Source: Nymphaea colorata (Eukaryota; Streptophyta; Magnoliopsida; Nymphaeales; Nymphaeaceae). Taken from it: a DNA stretch of 64,000 nucleotides. The first letter of the stretch is position 1. Each line of letters starts with the position of its first letter. The stretch spans positions 3,382,517-3,446,516 of the forward strand of contig NW_022204507.1 in the NCBI RefSeq assembly GCF_008831285.2, read 5' to 3'. Shown piece by piece: positions 34,015-47,399 of this stretch. Below the pieces are notes generated by a model. It saw nothing but the letters and a program-made list of their open reading frames with translations, was not told the DNA's origin and made no database searches. A program made the position numbers and the translations under genes.

Positions 34015-35140
34015 TTAGCCTCGCTTGGCCGTGCTGGCCCTGGTTCTTGGCCTCCCTGTAGGAAGGTCTACATCAGATCCTCCCTCCTTACCTCGAGCTT
34101 GCCCCCTAGCTCGTGCAGTGGGAAAACGATTAACTATTAGTTCAAATTCTTCCCACGAAGTGACATTTTCTGGCCCTTCCCATTCAACCATGACTTCATG
34201 ACACAGTCTGCCATTCCAATGAACGTGTCTATGTTTAAGAATTTGGTATGGTGTTGGTTGTTGTTGGCTTGAAATTTGTTCAATCTGCCTTGGCACTTCT
34301 CCAAAGTGCGGTTTCAACCGAGTAACATGAAAGACTGGATGGACTACGGCCGTTTGTGGGAGGCCTATTCTGTAAGCTGCTTTCCCAATCATTTGTGGCA
34401 CTGGGAATGGCCCAAAAATTCTTCGTAAGAGCATAGAGTAAGGCTGCCCTAGGAGGAACTTCTTTCTCATTGGTAATCTTTTCAGCCATATGTAGTCTCC
34501 TACCATAACTTCATGATCCTTTCTGCCTTGTAATATATTTGTTTCATTCGATTTTGGGCTTTGATGATATTTTGCTTGAGTGACACTAGCACCTCTTCCC
34601 TTGTGCGTAGCTCACAATCACCTTTTGTCTTGTGTTATTCCTTCTTCATATTTTGGAATTGTTGGAGGGGAATTCTGTAGAGAGCTTCATACGGAGTGGT
34701 CTGAGTAGACGAGTGCCAACTCGTATTGTAGAACCATTTGGCCCATGATAGATATTTTACCCAAGAGTTGGGCCTTTCTCCTGCAAAGCAACGGAGATAT
34801 GTTTCTAAAGAACGGTTGACCACTCCACTTTGCCCATCGGTCTGAGGAGGTAGGCAGTACTGAATTGGATTGTTGTCCCCATCTGCTTCATATATTCTCT
34901 CCAAAATTCACTCATGAAGATTGAATCTCTATCACAGACTATTGTCTGAGGCATGCCATGTAGTTTCCCTAGTGATCTTGGTACTTAGTAGCCACCATCT
35001 GTCTATGATATTTCTTTGCCAAGGGAATGAGGTGGCTATATTTTGTTAGCATGTCGACCACCACGAGTATGGCTTCCTTGTTTTCTAATCGTGGAAGGGC
35101 ATCTATAAAATCCTTTAGTTGGGATATCAAATCAGGTTGT
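34015..35140 (-). mobile_element. Ty3-gypsy chromovirus remnant (integrase to chromodomain)
   Basis: From right to left on the minus strand: integrase core pieces AILVVVDMLTKYSHLIPLAK and DRDSIFMSEFW (second aspartate), then PQTDGQSGVVNRSLETYLRC, where the catalytic glutamate position is glycine. The following frames carry the integrase C-terminus (KAAYRIGLPQTAVVHPVFHV, RLKPHFG) and a chromodomain-like tail (YQILKHRHVHWNGRL, VMVEWEGPENVTSWEEFELI). Chromodomains direct such elements to marked chromatin. The upstream part (gag, protease, RT, RNase H) is absent and frameshifts occur near 34640 and 34870. It is a truncated, inactive copy. Confidence 0.9.
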
Positions 35141-36640
35141 TACTGTTGTTGTTTTCACAGATATTGACCCATTAGGCAACAGATAGCTAAGAGAATAAAA
35201 TGAATAGGAATGTGTTTGATAAGAGGAACATTGTGTGCTTGTAAAATGTATTTCAAAACCTTTACATTATTGTTTCAAAACACAATGAAAAGAGACATGT
35301 ATTTTGAAAACGTAACCCAACAATACACAAATATTATTCTTATCAAATGCTCACTGCAATAATCTTGTAATGGTAACGAGGAGGAAATGTTTCAACAAGA
35401 TAATAAACGAATGTATTTTTTTTACTTAATTGATTGTGGCCGATCCGAGACCAATGGCGTATGAGATTACCGCATGAGAAGAGAAAAGAAAAGTGGAACT
35501 CCTCTGAGGCCGACTTCCCCACTTTTTCATTTTACCATCGCCGCATGAATTCTATTAGTGATGAGCCATTGTACTTCAAGACCTTCAAGTTGATGGATGA
35601 TGAGTCAACATGAAGGCATGTGTTCCTTACAAGACATTCAGAGAGAGTTATTTAACCTAAAGTGGAAGAAAAAATAACAAAAGGAAGAAAAAAAAGAAGT
35701 TTGGGCTTCATGCATCCAACTGTTTGATGCCTCTGAAGTTGCCACAAAAACCAACGAAAGCATCTTCCATTGGGGAAAATTGAATTTAATCAAAAGATTA
35801 TTCATATTGAGCAGCAACTCTTTCTTTTGTTTAGGACAAGCATCATGTTTTTCCAATTTAAAGAAAAAGAGGGAAAAAACAATCAAACCAGTTTCTACTG
35901 TATTGAAAGAAGAGACTTTAAGTGCAGCTTCCTGAAATCAGGGTGGGAAGAGGAGATGTGGGTGACAAGCAAGTACAAATATTCATCGGCGACGAAGAAG
36001 ACTGAAATCTAGACCTTTTCCTTCTTTTGGCTTTGCCCTGCTCCTTTGGTGCCGTCACGTGCTTTAAGCCCTCCTTCTCCCTTTCAAATCTATGATTTTT
36101 TCTCATGATGTTGTCTTTGCAAGGCACGGCCATGGTGGTTGGCTTCTTTCTAGAGGGCCCCATTAAATTTAACAGGTCTAGTCCTCCCATGGTTCTTCAT
36201 TGCATGTAGAAAGTGGTTGATTCCCATTTTCAGAATGTTGAAAGCAAGAACACTTGTTTGTGCATGTTCTGAAAGTCATAAGGATAAACGTGGTCATTTA
36301 ACACCACATTTTAAAAAATTTGGTAAATAAACTGAATGAGGTTTTCAAACTTTTTAGAACAGCTTTATAAGTATAAAGAAAACAATATAAGGTAATGAAA
36401 AAGGTGTGAAGTTTTAGAATGAATTGGATTTTAGAAAAATAGAATAGCGCAAAATAACATTGCTATTGAATATTATAGTACAACAATTACTGCCTTGTTC
36501 ATAATAGAGAAAAATAGCATTTTTTTCCTCCAAAGAAGAAACCACATCTTCTATTTCAGGAAAATCTTACATGCAACGACATTTTATATTTTACTAAATG
36601 ACAAGACAGTGGCCCCTGTGGCTCAACTTTCTAACTCTTC
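35141..36640. other. AT-rich intergenic sequence
   Basis: Two short palindromic-looking TTTCAAAACACAATG-type words near 35230-35300. No supported gene. The minus frame 35918-36190 and plus frame 35770-36012 overlap and lack family features. Confidence 0.5.
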
Positions 36641-36672
36641 CACTGATTTGCATATGAGAGAAAAAGACAAAC

Positions 36673-37474
36673 CTGGTAGCTCTTTGCAATTTACATCTTC
36701 AAATGTACTGTCATAGAACCTCACAGGTGTTCTTGTGGGGCTAGTTGCCAAATAAAATTTTCAGTAACAACTCAATGAGTGAACAAATGGCAAGCCCTCA
36801 ACCCAATAGCTAACACTCTATAAAGAACTAGAAACAGCATCATCATTCCATGTGGCTAAGTTGGAAACCAGCACATCAACTTTGCTTCTCTTGCACCAAT
36901 ACTTGAGAGGTCCAGCAAACAGAAGTTGAATAACTTTAATTCTTAAAAGTATGTCAAGAATACATAGCAGAAATATATGAAGAATGCCAAATTCAACTCT
37001 CTGCAATAAAAAAATGAAAAAAGAAAAGAGATGAACCCAGTACATGTGCCATCACAAATTGAGCTTTATACCTAAACAAGTTTAATTATACAAACTCAAA
37101 TGCAAATCCCTATCTAAAGTTTTCCAAATAATCTACTAATCCTGAAAAGTAACATAAGATTATAATTCAGTACATAACAGCAACTAACCAAATCTAAACA
37201 CAAAAGAATGTGCATAGACAATCACTCGCACACACAAGATGCACAGCCGATCCTCATCCAACTCCAAGGTCACGAGGCAATTCAGCAACATGCAAAGATC
37301 ATTTGAGCAAGTGTCTCATCAAGAACAAAAATGTGACTCACCTTCGACCATGTCGTGGCACTGCAGCAGCACATGAGCATCGCGCTTCTGCCACTTGATG
37401 ATCGCCTGATCTTCCCAAACCCTATTGCCACTCCAAATCGTGAAGACAACTCCATCGGCCAGACGTGGCGTCAT
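36673..37474 (-). pseudogene. 5' fragment of a plant GH2 beta-galactosidase gene, inactivated
   Basis: Exon one (37474-37342) reads MTPRLADGVVFTIWSGNRVW, then EDQAIIKWQKRDAHVLLQCH, and ends at a GTGAGT donor (VEG codon split). Exon two (36912 down to about 36673) continues in phase as GPLKYWCKRSKVDVLVSNLA, TWNDDAV, SVSYWVEGLPFVHSLS and KFYLATSPTRTPVRFYDSTF. These match, in order, the N-terminus of the plant lacZ-like glycoside hydrolase family 2 protein (RVWEDQ..FKWRKRD..V, YWYQR, WNDDAV, GLPFVKSLSGYWKF). Inactivating changes are an in-frame TAG at 36818-36820, a TGA replacing the Trp of YWKF at 36761-36763, and an acceptor CTG where CAG is expected before 36912. The catalytic domains are absent. 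The enzyme would cleave beta-galactosides. Confidence 0.88.
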
Positions 37475-40400
37475 CTTGCCGGAGAATGGGGAAAACAATT
37501 GGATGAGACCATCTGAATTCCAAGAAGTTGCACTACAATCTTATACTCCAAAGAGTGATGTGTGACCCTTTTGGGATCAAACTCTTTTCAATATTCACTA
37601 TAATGGGCAATATTGTATGGACTTGCTTAAGAAGTCACTAAAATAGAAGAAAAAGAAAGCTGACCAATTTAAGGAACTAAAGAATAAATGGCCATCAAAA
37701 GGATGAGCAAGCATAAAGAGAAACCAAAGATTTGCACAAAATAGTAAGTCGAAAATCTTTTTCCACTTGATTTGAAATGTAAACACTTCAAATTGCAAAT
37801 GAGGATCATAAAACTCCACGGTCCAATGCAGCCACCGATGTTTCATCTTTGAAGGCTCGTTGACTATGTATCACTTCAGATGGATGACCAGAGTGATGCA
37901 CTGCTTGTTCTCTCCTTCCATATTTTTCCGTCTGCAACATAGTACTCAAAATGCAGTTAAATATCAGGCACCTCATCTTCAAAATTGCCAAATTGCTTGG
38001 AGTCCAAGATTTGCTAACAGTCCAAGATGCTGATAATGCTGACACAAGGTGTTGAATTGTCAATCCTACTGATTGTTCAACTATTTGCAGAAAATAATAA
38101 TACATCCTAACAAAAAATTCTCTTCGACATGCATGCTTGAAACAAGACATGAAAATGGTGACAACATCATCACACAATCGAAGTCTTGCCAGACCTCCAC
38201 GCACCTTTGCTTCACCACCATGCATGCATGGATGCATGGTTTTCTGCATGATATCATCATCATGTCACACAAATACTGATTAATGGCTCATGTTGGCTTG
38301 TAGATGAACTTTCAACTTCAAAAATGGCACTATACATTGATGCATAGGAAGAGGTGATAAAAATGCCCCTAATCCCTTTCTTCACAACCCCCTTCAATTG
38401 GCTACCAATTTTAATGAGAAAATACAGTGCATGCAGAATCAGGGATCAAATCTTTATAGATAATCCTATTGCCTCCTTGTTCTACTGCACAATCAATAAT
38501 TATGATGACAGGTGGAGTCTTCTCCAAAAAAAAAACTTATTCAAGTGTCCTAGGCACTCAAAAGAGAAAGGGGCTAGCCTTTTCAAAAAATAAGACGCTT
38601 GAAGTGAGAAACAAAACAAAGTGAAGATACCGATGTAGAAGGAGTAGCGGCAAATATAGATGACTATATAACTCCAGTGTACACATGCATCCTCATATAC
38701 CTAGGTATAGCCATGACATGTGCAACTAACAACATGCATTTAAATAGAATCGCAAACTCAATGAAGAGAACACGACAGTAACAATCAAACTACAACTACT
38801 TTAACTAGGACTCAAACAAGCATGGCATTCTGAACCACGAGCACTATACTAAACCACGTCCCCACTATACTAAACTACAACTAAGAAGGCAAAAAGAAAT
38901 TTCAATTTTAAATCAAACTTTCACGCATCTCGAACTAGATCAAAACATCAAGAAAAATCAATTTAAAATGTGTTCTTCACAAGAAAAAACATAAATTTCA
39001 TAACGACAACCAAATGGATTCATGTTGGACTAAGAGAAACTCGAATGGCTGTATAGAAAATGATGAAGGATATGCACAAGGGATATTCAAGCCCTTCGCT
39101 CCCTCCCTCTCTCTCCCTCTCTCCCTCTCTCATGTATAAGCCCCGACTTAATCTCTCTCTCTTATATATGCAGCTGATGTTAAATATGCCAACATATATA
39201 ACAGTCAAGAAGAATACTTTTGTGTATATAGACAAGGTAGTGTGTTAAGTTCTAAACTATTTCATTGCATTTATGAAGTGCCTGTGCATTTCATTGTGTT
39301 GCTTCGTTATTAGTTTGAGCCTTCCCCAACTTCTATGATAATATAAGCAATTGTGTGACTGGGTCCCCTGGGATTGGATTCTTCTTGAGATAAGTTGGAT
39401 AAGGAAATATGTATGCAGAAATTTACATGTGAAGGAGCCAATGGTGAGTTTTGTGTTTGCTCCTCCCTTTGGAAAGATGAACAATGAGTCCCTTGTTACG
39501 ATCTAAAGTTTTTTCTTTTATTGTCTCTTATAGTCACTTTCGTACTAAAATTAATTGATTTTCTGCAGATCAAGTACTTCCCTGTGCCGTGCTTCACTTT
39601 CTCCTTCTTAATTTATTTTTGTTTTTTTAAAACATTTCAATTGGAGATTGGCCTCAGGTAATTTCATTTATGTATTATACTTGGATTTATGTTGATGCTA
39701 GCTTCTAACTACTTTAACATGACAGGCTAATGTTGAATTGAGATGGATATTTCTCTTTGAATGAAGTTTTTAATAATAAGTGAATGTGCATGTTTTATTT
39801 TAGTGCACTCGCACTCAGACAACATTTTTGCCCATGTGTTTTACTCCCTTTTGCATTTCCTGTCTGATAAGCTAAAAAGAAGAAATTGATTTTTCTGTCT
39901 CATTTCCTGAGTTTTCCATATCATATTTCATTACGGCTGCTTCATGACATTAAATGAATGGAATATATAAATAAAATGAGATTTTTCACTGGGAGTTCAA
40001 AGATTCATATAATGATCCTGAATGAAAGAGGAAAAAATATATAAAAAACATATGTAAACTTGATCACCATTTTATTTAATTCTTGGGATTATGCTTACTT
40101 GATCATCCATAACATTTACATAATATGAAAATCTGGAGTATTTCATTTCAAATGTTATTTCCTTGTATTTTTTGCTATTAAGATGCTCAAGCTTGGGCCT
40201 TCAATGCCAATGGTCACCTATTCTCAAGTTGGTTGCTAAATACTTTTATTTGTTTAGTTATATTTGGGCCTACCTATTGTACTTCTTAGTATTTATTTCA
40301 AATTGTATGTTTCTTTAGGTTTTATTCTCCTATCTTCTGCTAGCTCCAAATATTGCTTAGATTTTTTTATATAATTCTGATTATCTTGCATTCGCAGGTA

Positions 40401-41317
40401 GGACTTATGGCCTAATTTTGTTGATGCCTGGTCAAATTTGTCATGAGAAACAAATTACTATTTTTGCATTGGTAAAGGAATTAACATAAATATGAAATGA
40501 GGCAATGAAACAGGACTACAAAAACTGAAAAGCCACCCTCTTTTATGAGAGCATAGTAGCAAATTCGGATGAAAGCCTTGGTGCAGCTGAAGAGGGCCTA
40601 TTTGATCTTGTCTGGTAACAGTTTTGCTGCCCATTTACCACTGCCATGGAGGGTATGTTCCAAATAGTCTATAACATGTTTGAAGCTCATAGTTATGATG
40701 TTATAAATCAACTAGCATCACTTTTGTAACGTCCATTGGGTTTGATCTGCACATATTAAGTGGTATACCTTTTTTTTCCTGCTTAGTTGTATAAACTCAG
40801 ATGTAGGGGAAATATACACTACTAATTGGTTGATAATGACCCACGAGTATCTCACTTCTAAAGTGTTGGCAAAAACTTTGTTATGAAACTATTCTTAAGT
40901 CCTTCCAAAATCCAAACATGTGGAGTGCTATATAAACTATTAATGAGCCAATAAATGACAACAACATTATTTTATTATTTGAAGGAACTAAAATTTAGAA
41001 AAGAAAAAGTGACTCTTTGAACTTTGAATTCGAAGCATTATTTTATTATTTTTTTGTTTGTCCTCAATGATGACAATCTATGGATTCACCTATATAAAGC
41101 CCAGATAAGGTTGCAAAATGAGAGCTTGAATATTGCTTGTGAATAATCCGAGGAATATCACAGGTATTTTCAATTGCCGTTAAAACATGAATTTTTCCTT
41201 AGTGAACAAGTACAAGAAAAGGTATTGTCTACCGACGTCAGTTTGAGTGGAAAATTCATGCCACTAAACAAGGTCATGGTGACAACATGTGCATACTTTC
41301 TTCTTTTTTAGGATGAA
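37475..41317. other. Intergenic sequence, mostly AT-rich
   Basis: A CT-rich microsatellite at about 39095-39170 (TCCCTCTCTC units). The minus frame at 37806-38249 (147 codons) and others nearby lack recognisable domains and overlap frames on the other strand. No gene is supported, although promoter sequence of the GH2 copy may lie just right of 37474. Confidence 0.5.
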
Positions 41318-42550
41318 ATGACTTTCTATGTTTCTTCAAATATTTTCACAAAACTTTTTGAAACTCAGTTTGAGAAAAATCTGAAAATTTTTAGAACTTA
41401 TTTTGGAGGACAATTCATCTTAGGTCAATTTGAAAATTACCTTAAAATTGACAAAATTGTTCACAAGAAACACGTGGTTGTACTCAATAAAATGGGCCTC
41501 TAGAAGTAAAACACAAGCACATAATGCAAACTCTTTGAGCATTTTTATTTGATGTTTAGAAAATCCTTGTGTTTTACTTGGGTATACCTAAATCAAACAG
41601 AAATAGTTGTTGTTATCCCTAGAATAGCAAATTATATGATTCTTAATGATAGTTTTCTTGGTAAGGGAAAAATTTATGATGATGTTCCTAAAAAAAAAAT
41701 GAATATGTATTTCTTTACAAAGAAGATGCTTTAGCTGAAAATTATGATGATAGATGTTGTACAATCTGATATGCCTAGTCTTTATACTCTTGAACTAAAC
41801 AACCATCTGTAATAAAATCCACTGACCTTAATTCCCCTTAGGTCATTATCTATTACACAGGAAGTCAAGAAGCTAGTAAAGATGTCAACAGCCCACCTGA
41901 AAAGACCATTGAGAAAAAAAAGGTCTAGTACACCTATAGGCAGCTTGCTAACTACATCATTTGAATCATTTTCTTCTCAGTATGGGACATGCCTGACTGC
42001 TATCACATTTTATCCTATGAGTCTTAGAATGAACTTGCCTGGGTAATAATCAATAATATGATGAGTCATAGACTACTCAGAAGCCTTCTCTCCATAAGCT
42101 AAGATGACATTAATTAGGGTTCTTGTAAATTTCTATTAAAGGTTGGGACATATACCAAATTGACGTTAGAATTGCTTTTTTAATAAGAATTAAATGTAGA
42201 AGTTTATATGAATCTCCCTCTTCGGGCAAAACATTCTATGGTAAGATTTCACCTGAGGAAAGTTTTATAGTGTAATGTGAACTCCTATGTTTTGCTTTAA
42301 TAAATATAAGTTATTTGTTACTTCTCTAAACTTTAAAATCTTGTTATTCTGACACAACTATATTTTGCTAAGATAAATTTTAAACTTTGTTATTCTGATA
42401 CAACTCTATTTTGCTAAGATAACTTTTTTAGGTATAGTCATTCTTCTTTTATATATGTCAATGACATGATTATTACAAGTAGTAGCAAGATGGACATTGT
42501 AAATATTTTTATGGCCCTTTTGTCTTAAGTTGGTTGGCTTGCTAAAGTTT
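41318..42550 (+). mobile_element. Copia-4: strongly decayed Ty1-copia remnant
   Basis: The frame 41318-41503 resembles the integrase core: KIFRTYFGGQF in place of a (F/L)RSDNGGEF block, then ENYLKIDKIVHKKHV in place of the YC...GIVHQ block. The second aspartate is lost. About 40 bases later NKMGL recalls QNGVAERK. At about 42449-42500 IYVNDMIITSSSKMDIVNIF matches the RT YVDD block, with asparagine for the first aspartate. Stops and frameshifts separate all pieces. This is the oldest copia copy of the window. Confidence 0.7.
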
Positions 42551-42894
42551 GAACTTATTGTCATTTTCTTCCCACTACATGATTTTATTTATTTTTTGTG
42601 CACAAGAAAGTTGAACAGAAGATAACCCCTATTTGTTATTCTTTTTTCATTTTTTAATGTCAAAGTAAAGCTTAGAATTAGCTCTGCTTAATAATTTTTC
42701 TATAGAATTTTGTGACTTTTTTTTTATTTGGTATACATTTGGATAAATCCAGCTGAAGTTGGTTCTGTTGATTATCATATTTAGGTTTTGATAATGCACA
42801 TACTTCACAATCCAAGAGATATCGATCATTTTATAGTGGTTCAATCTGCTTTCAGGCTTATTATTTTTGCTTTCGGTTGAACATTAATATTTAA

Positions 42895-45800
42895 CAACTC
42901 ATTTGGCTACCGTTCACACAACTGTCGCCATCAGTTTTAAAATCTGAAGGGGTCTCCGTTTATCGTATTGTTCAGCATGCTGGTGAGTTTGTTCTTACTT
43001 TCCCTAGGGCATACCATTCAGGATTTAACTATGGTTTCAACTGTACTAAGGTAGTCAATGTTGCTCCAATTATTGGATGCCACATGGCCAAAGCGCAGTG
43101 GAACTTTACTGTGAATAGTGTTAAAACATCGATATCACATGATAAATTGCTACTCGGTGCCGCTAAGAGAGCAGTTAGGGCTCCTTGGAGGCTGCTGCTA
43201 CTCAAGGAATGCATCAAAGAAAGTCTGAGATGGGAAAGTGCATGCAGGAAGGATGAAATTCTTACAAAAGCAGTTAAAGTAATCATATGTTTATGCATTA
43301 CATATTTTAGCTACTTGAAGTTACTCATTCATCATTGTAAGTTGTAACGTTTTTTGTTATTACTCTTTTAGGCATGAGTACAGATGGAGCAAATGAGGAG
43401 AGAGAAAATTCCTAAACCTTTTGAAGCCAGAAGAATGCATGCAAACTTTGATTTAACTGATGATCAAGAATGCTTTTTATGTTTTTGTGATTCACATCTC
43501 TCAGCGATTGGTTGTGAATGTTCACGGAACCACTGCTCATGCTTAGCTACTCTCCTAATATGGTCCAAGGAAAAGATAATTCCTCTTCCATTATGATTTG
43601 GATGAATTGCATACCCTTGTAAAAGCTTTAGAAGGAAATCTGGCCACTCTGTACGACTTGGCAACTGGAAAGTTGTCCATTGATGGTTTATCCATGACAA
43701 CACCCGAGAACTCATCTTGTTTGAAGCCAGAAACAAGTTGCAGTAGTTTCACCAAATCCGGGGAAAAAGGCTTTGGAACTCTTGCCACCACACAATCAGA
43801 GATTGCCGGTAAGTTAGAGCCTAAAGTTGGACTTCTTGGGTGAGCATTCAGTTGACTCAGTTGCAACTGATGGCCTTTCTTCAGATGTGGAAAACAGGAA
43901 ATAAAATGCACTAAAATATCCTTCAAAGGAAGGATCAGCTTCTAGTGCAAAGAGTCCAAAAGTCCTTGACATGAACAAAGCAAGCAAATCTGAGGAAAAT
44001 CGTTGTGATACTTCAGGAGCCTTTCAATCAAGTTCAGTAGAATATAGCCACATGGCTTCATATCTTGTCAACAAACTACACATTATGAATTCTTTGGAAT
44101 TTCCATCAACCACCAACTCTGATAAGTTATTTCAGATTGGTTTCGGTCATCAAGAGTTGAATCTTGGAATGCTTTCACACATTAAGGATGATACTTCTGC
44201 AGGTTCAGGAACTAAGGTTAATGCATGCAAAAATTTCCCCGATCTAGGTAGGGGAGGACCTCTTTTAAAGCATAAAAGGAGCACTCCAGATGGATCATGT
44301 ATTTCTGGAGAGGAGGATAAGAATGTTGATCATGAACAGAAACAGCAGAAATTGCAAAGCAACAGTTCATCTAATGCAGAGAGCGATAGAAGTAGGCATA
44401 GATATAAGGTCAATGAAAAGCAGTTTTCGTTGTCTGAGGATATATACCTCAATAGCTACTTAAGCATAAAATGCTTGTCTGCACCTGAGAGCGAGGTATC
44501 TAATGCTAAAGGGGAAAAAGGTTTGAGTGTTGAAATATTCATTAAATTGAAAGAGCATCGTAAAACCATCGATATAGCTTATTCCCGAGAGGAGGATAGT
44601 CCATGCTGGGAGCATGTTTCAATGAATGCAAAATCCAGTTCACTTCTTATAGATGCAGTCTTTGAGAAGGTGCATGTTGTAAAGCAAAAAAACATTTTGG
44701 AGTCAATCTGCAACTTTTGAAGCCATCTTCTTGTGGATCATCAGATAAAGGCATATCAAAGAAACTACTTCATGCACATGTACTATAATGAATGAAAACA
44801 AATCCAATTCAACTGTGGCTGTGTGTCTAGCCTCTGGATCGGATACCTGTACCTTTCATATTGAAAAAGACATTGCATGAACCTGTGCCAATAGAAATTG
44901 GCTCTATTGTTCCTCGAAAGCTATGGTGCAGTAAGGAAGCCATATTTCCAAAAGGTATGCTTATGTTTTTCTTGTGCTCTTATGATGTCCTTGGTTCACC
45001 TTTTGAGTTAAATATATGTTGATGATAAAGGGTCACTGTTGCCAACTTTCTGTAGGATATAAGAGTCGTGTCATGTTCTTTGATATACTTGATCCAACAC
45101 AAATTTGTAGCTATACCTCGAAAGTATTTGATGTTGGACTGCTTGGGCTCATGCTTAAGGTAAGCTGGCAACTTATTTGATTGCTAAACTAATTAAGGCA
45201 TCACATTTTTAGGGCTTATCACTAAGGAAATGGTGGACATTGTCTTCTTAACCTTTAATGAAGTTATCTATGGGAACCACTTTTTCTATGTTCACAATGA
45301 GAGCACCATATACCAGCTTAGTTACAATGCTTGACATGTTCACAGACTCATCCAAGCTGTGGAATCTGTATTCAGGTTTGGAATTGAGAGTAACTATTCA
45401 AAGTAGCAGCTCTGTATTTATCCAACTGCCCTTGATTCAAACTTTAATGGCTGCATAGTATAAATAATTTTGCTAGGTAAACCTTATCCCTTCATTAATT
45501 ATACCAAGTTTGGATAGAACCCGGCTCTTTTTTGGCTAGACCAATGGAAGCTTGAATCTGAATCTATTTGTATGATTAATTAGGCCACTGATTGTCATCA
45601 AGATTTTCCTTCCTTTCTCAAGCTCCATGTCCTATATTTTGACTGCCATAACCCTATTCAGGTAAACATTATTTTGATTACTGTTGGTGGTCGTTCTTGA
45701 AATTTATATACCTGTGAATGTGATATGACAGGTTACAGTTGAGGACAATCCAACTGAAGTCTTTATGCATGCTTCTCCTAGAAAGTGCTGGGACTTGGTG

Positions 45801-45929
45801 TGTCAGAGGCTTAATGTAGAAATAGAAAAGTTACAAGGCCTCAAAGTGCAGAACCTGCCACCATTGCAACTCCCGGGAAGTCCTGATGGACTTAAGATGT
45901 TTGGATTTTCTTCCTTGCAAATTATTGAG
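42895..45929 (+). pseudogene. 3' half of a JMJ14/JMJ18-type JmjC histone H3K4 demethylase gene, inactivated
   Basis: Domains appear in family order. The end of JmjC (42895-43278) has [38 protein letters not shown] with the metal-binding His of YHSGFN, then HDKLLLGAA. The C5HC2 zinc finger after an intron (43279-43371) has MEQMRREKIPKPFEARRM and DLTDDQECFLCF. DELHTLVKALEGNLATLYDL follows. An acidic linker comes next (43971-44720). FYRN lies in exons ending 44954 and spanning 45056-45159 (IEIGSIVPRKLWCSKEAIFP; SRVMFFDILDPTQICSY). FYRC is at 45732-45929 (EVFMHASPRKCWDLVCQRL). Breaks: a frameshift near 43070, TAG at 43116-43118, TGA at 43375-43377 (Arg codon CGA expected), and frameshifts near 43560 and 44690. 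The JmjN and HxD/E parts and the last exon are missing. Such proteins remove methyl groups from H3K4 in the nucleus. Confidence 0.93.
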
Positions 45930-47399
45930 GTAAGAATGTCTTCATTCTTCTTTTGCTGTAGCCTTGGAGGATGGAAAGTGCAATATGGAAATTATCAATG
46001 ACATCTGTATAGCCTATTGGGTAAAGTTTAGCTTAGTGTCTTTGTCAGTATTGGCCAGAGCTGGATTTTTATAACTGTTATTCTTCCCCCAAGGCCAAAT
46101 ATAATGCTCGCAATTTATTGGGTTCATTGTTACTTTGACTTCATCAGTAAATACCAAATCCATATAAAAATGGGTAGCTAGAAGTAGATACAGGTAACCA
46201 TACATATGCTCCATGTGTTGAAATATCCAATTGTTTTCCATGGATGGTGTTCCTTTGAATACATGGGACGTATTGGTCTGTCACCTTATTTTTAAAATTC
46301 TTGAATTAAAGAATAATTCAAACTAATTTCATTGATTTTAAATATGACAAAAAGAAGAAACATGATAATTATTAGCCATGCAATGTATTGGCAAGATGGC
46401 TGATTCAACCCACATCCGCTGATGCGGAACGATATTAATAATTAGTAACACTGACCCACGTTCGTCGACCTAAATTTATCATGTCAAGTGATAGAAATAT
46501 ATATTTTACAAAATGTATTTTACATAGTTTTAAATTTTAATCGTTCCAATGCAGAACAAAGAAAATCAACGATATAATAACTTAGCAGATCATCAAAAAA
46601 GGAAAATTAAAAATATGGAATTAAAATGATTTGTAATTTTATTTATAAAAAATGAATTGATTCAAAGTAAAAAAAAATGTGTTAAGTATGCCAACACCAT
46701 CACATTCTGTAAAAAGACAGGAGAATTTGGAAAACACCATTTAATTTCTCCTAAATAATTTTGTCGTTGCCTATTTATTAAAAGATATTCTCTGGATCAC
46801 ATGTTTGTCGGTAATTATGTGTCAAACATGTTCATTTATTGCATTTGACAAAAAACTAAAGCAAAGCATTTTCAAAGAAAAAACGTTTTTGGTGCGTTAA
46901 ATAAATTCCAAAAAAAATTCATTTCCAAGCCTACCTTTTCTATAATTTTAAAAGTGGACCACATCATATTTTTTTAAATAACATGCTTTTCGTAAAAACT
47001 ATTAAATACAGATTTCAATCCAACATCCACTAATATGGGGAGCCAAGCTGATTTCTTTGTTTTAATATGATCCTCTTATCACAAAATTACTTTTTATGAC
47101 TTCAGTTAACGTTTCACTTTTTAAAATAGGAATTTTACTTTATGCCTTCATTTTTCCATTTAAATTAAAAAACACAGTCCGTAGATAAATTGCGATAAGA
47201 TTGTATTAGTTTGAAATTGAGAGCAAAAAGAAGACCCCAACAAAGAATCCACAAATATGTTTGTGTTATTACTGTAAAAAGGTGCGGAAGCTAATTAACG
47301 TGAATCATGAATTGCGTCACATTTTCATAGTCAAAACTTTGTTCAAAATAGAAGGAATTTAGTTCAAATTAGATCCACAAGAGAAACCTTAGTCCGTGT
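45930..47399. other. AT-rich intergenic sequence
   Basis: No supported coding or repeat feature, apart from the likely remnant of the intron after the FYRC exon at its left side. Confidence 0.6.

Noticed and set aside
37806-38249. 147-codon minus frame
   Set aside because: Overlaps several plus-strand frames, no domain, not conserved with any other part of the window.
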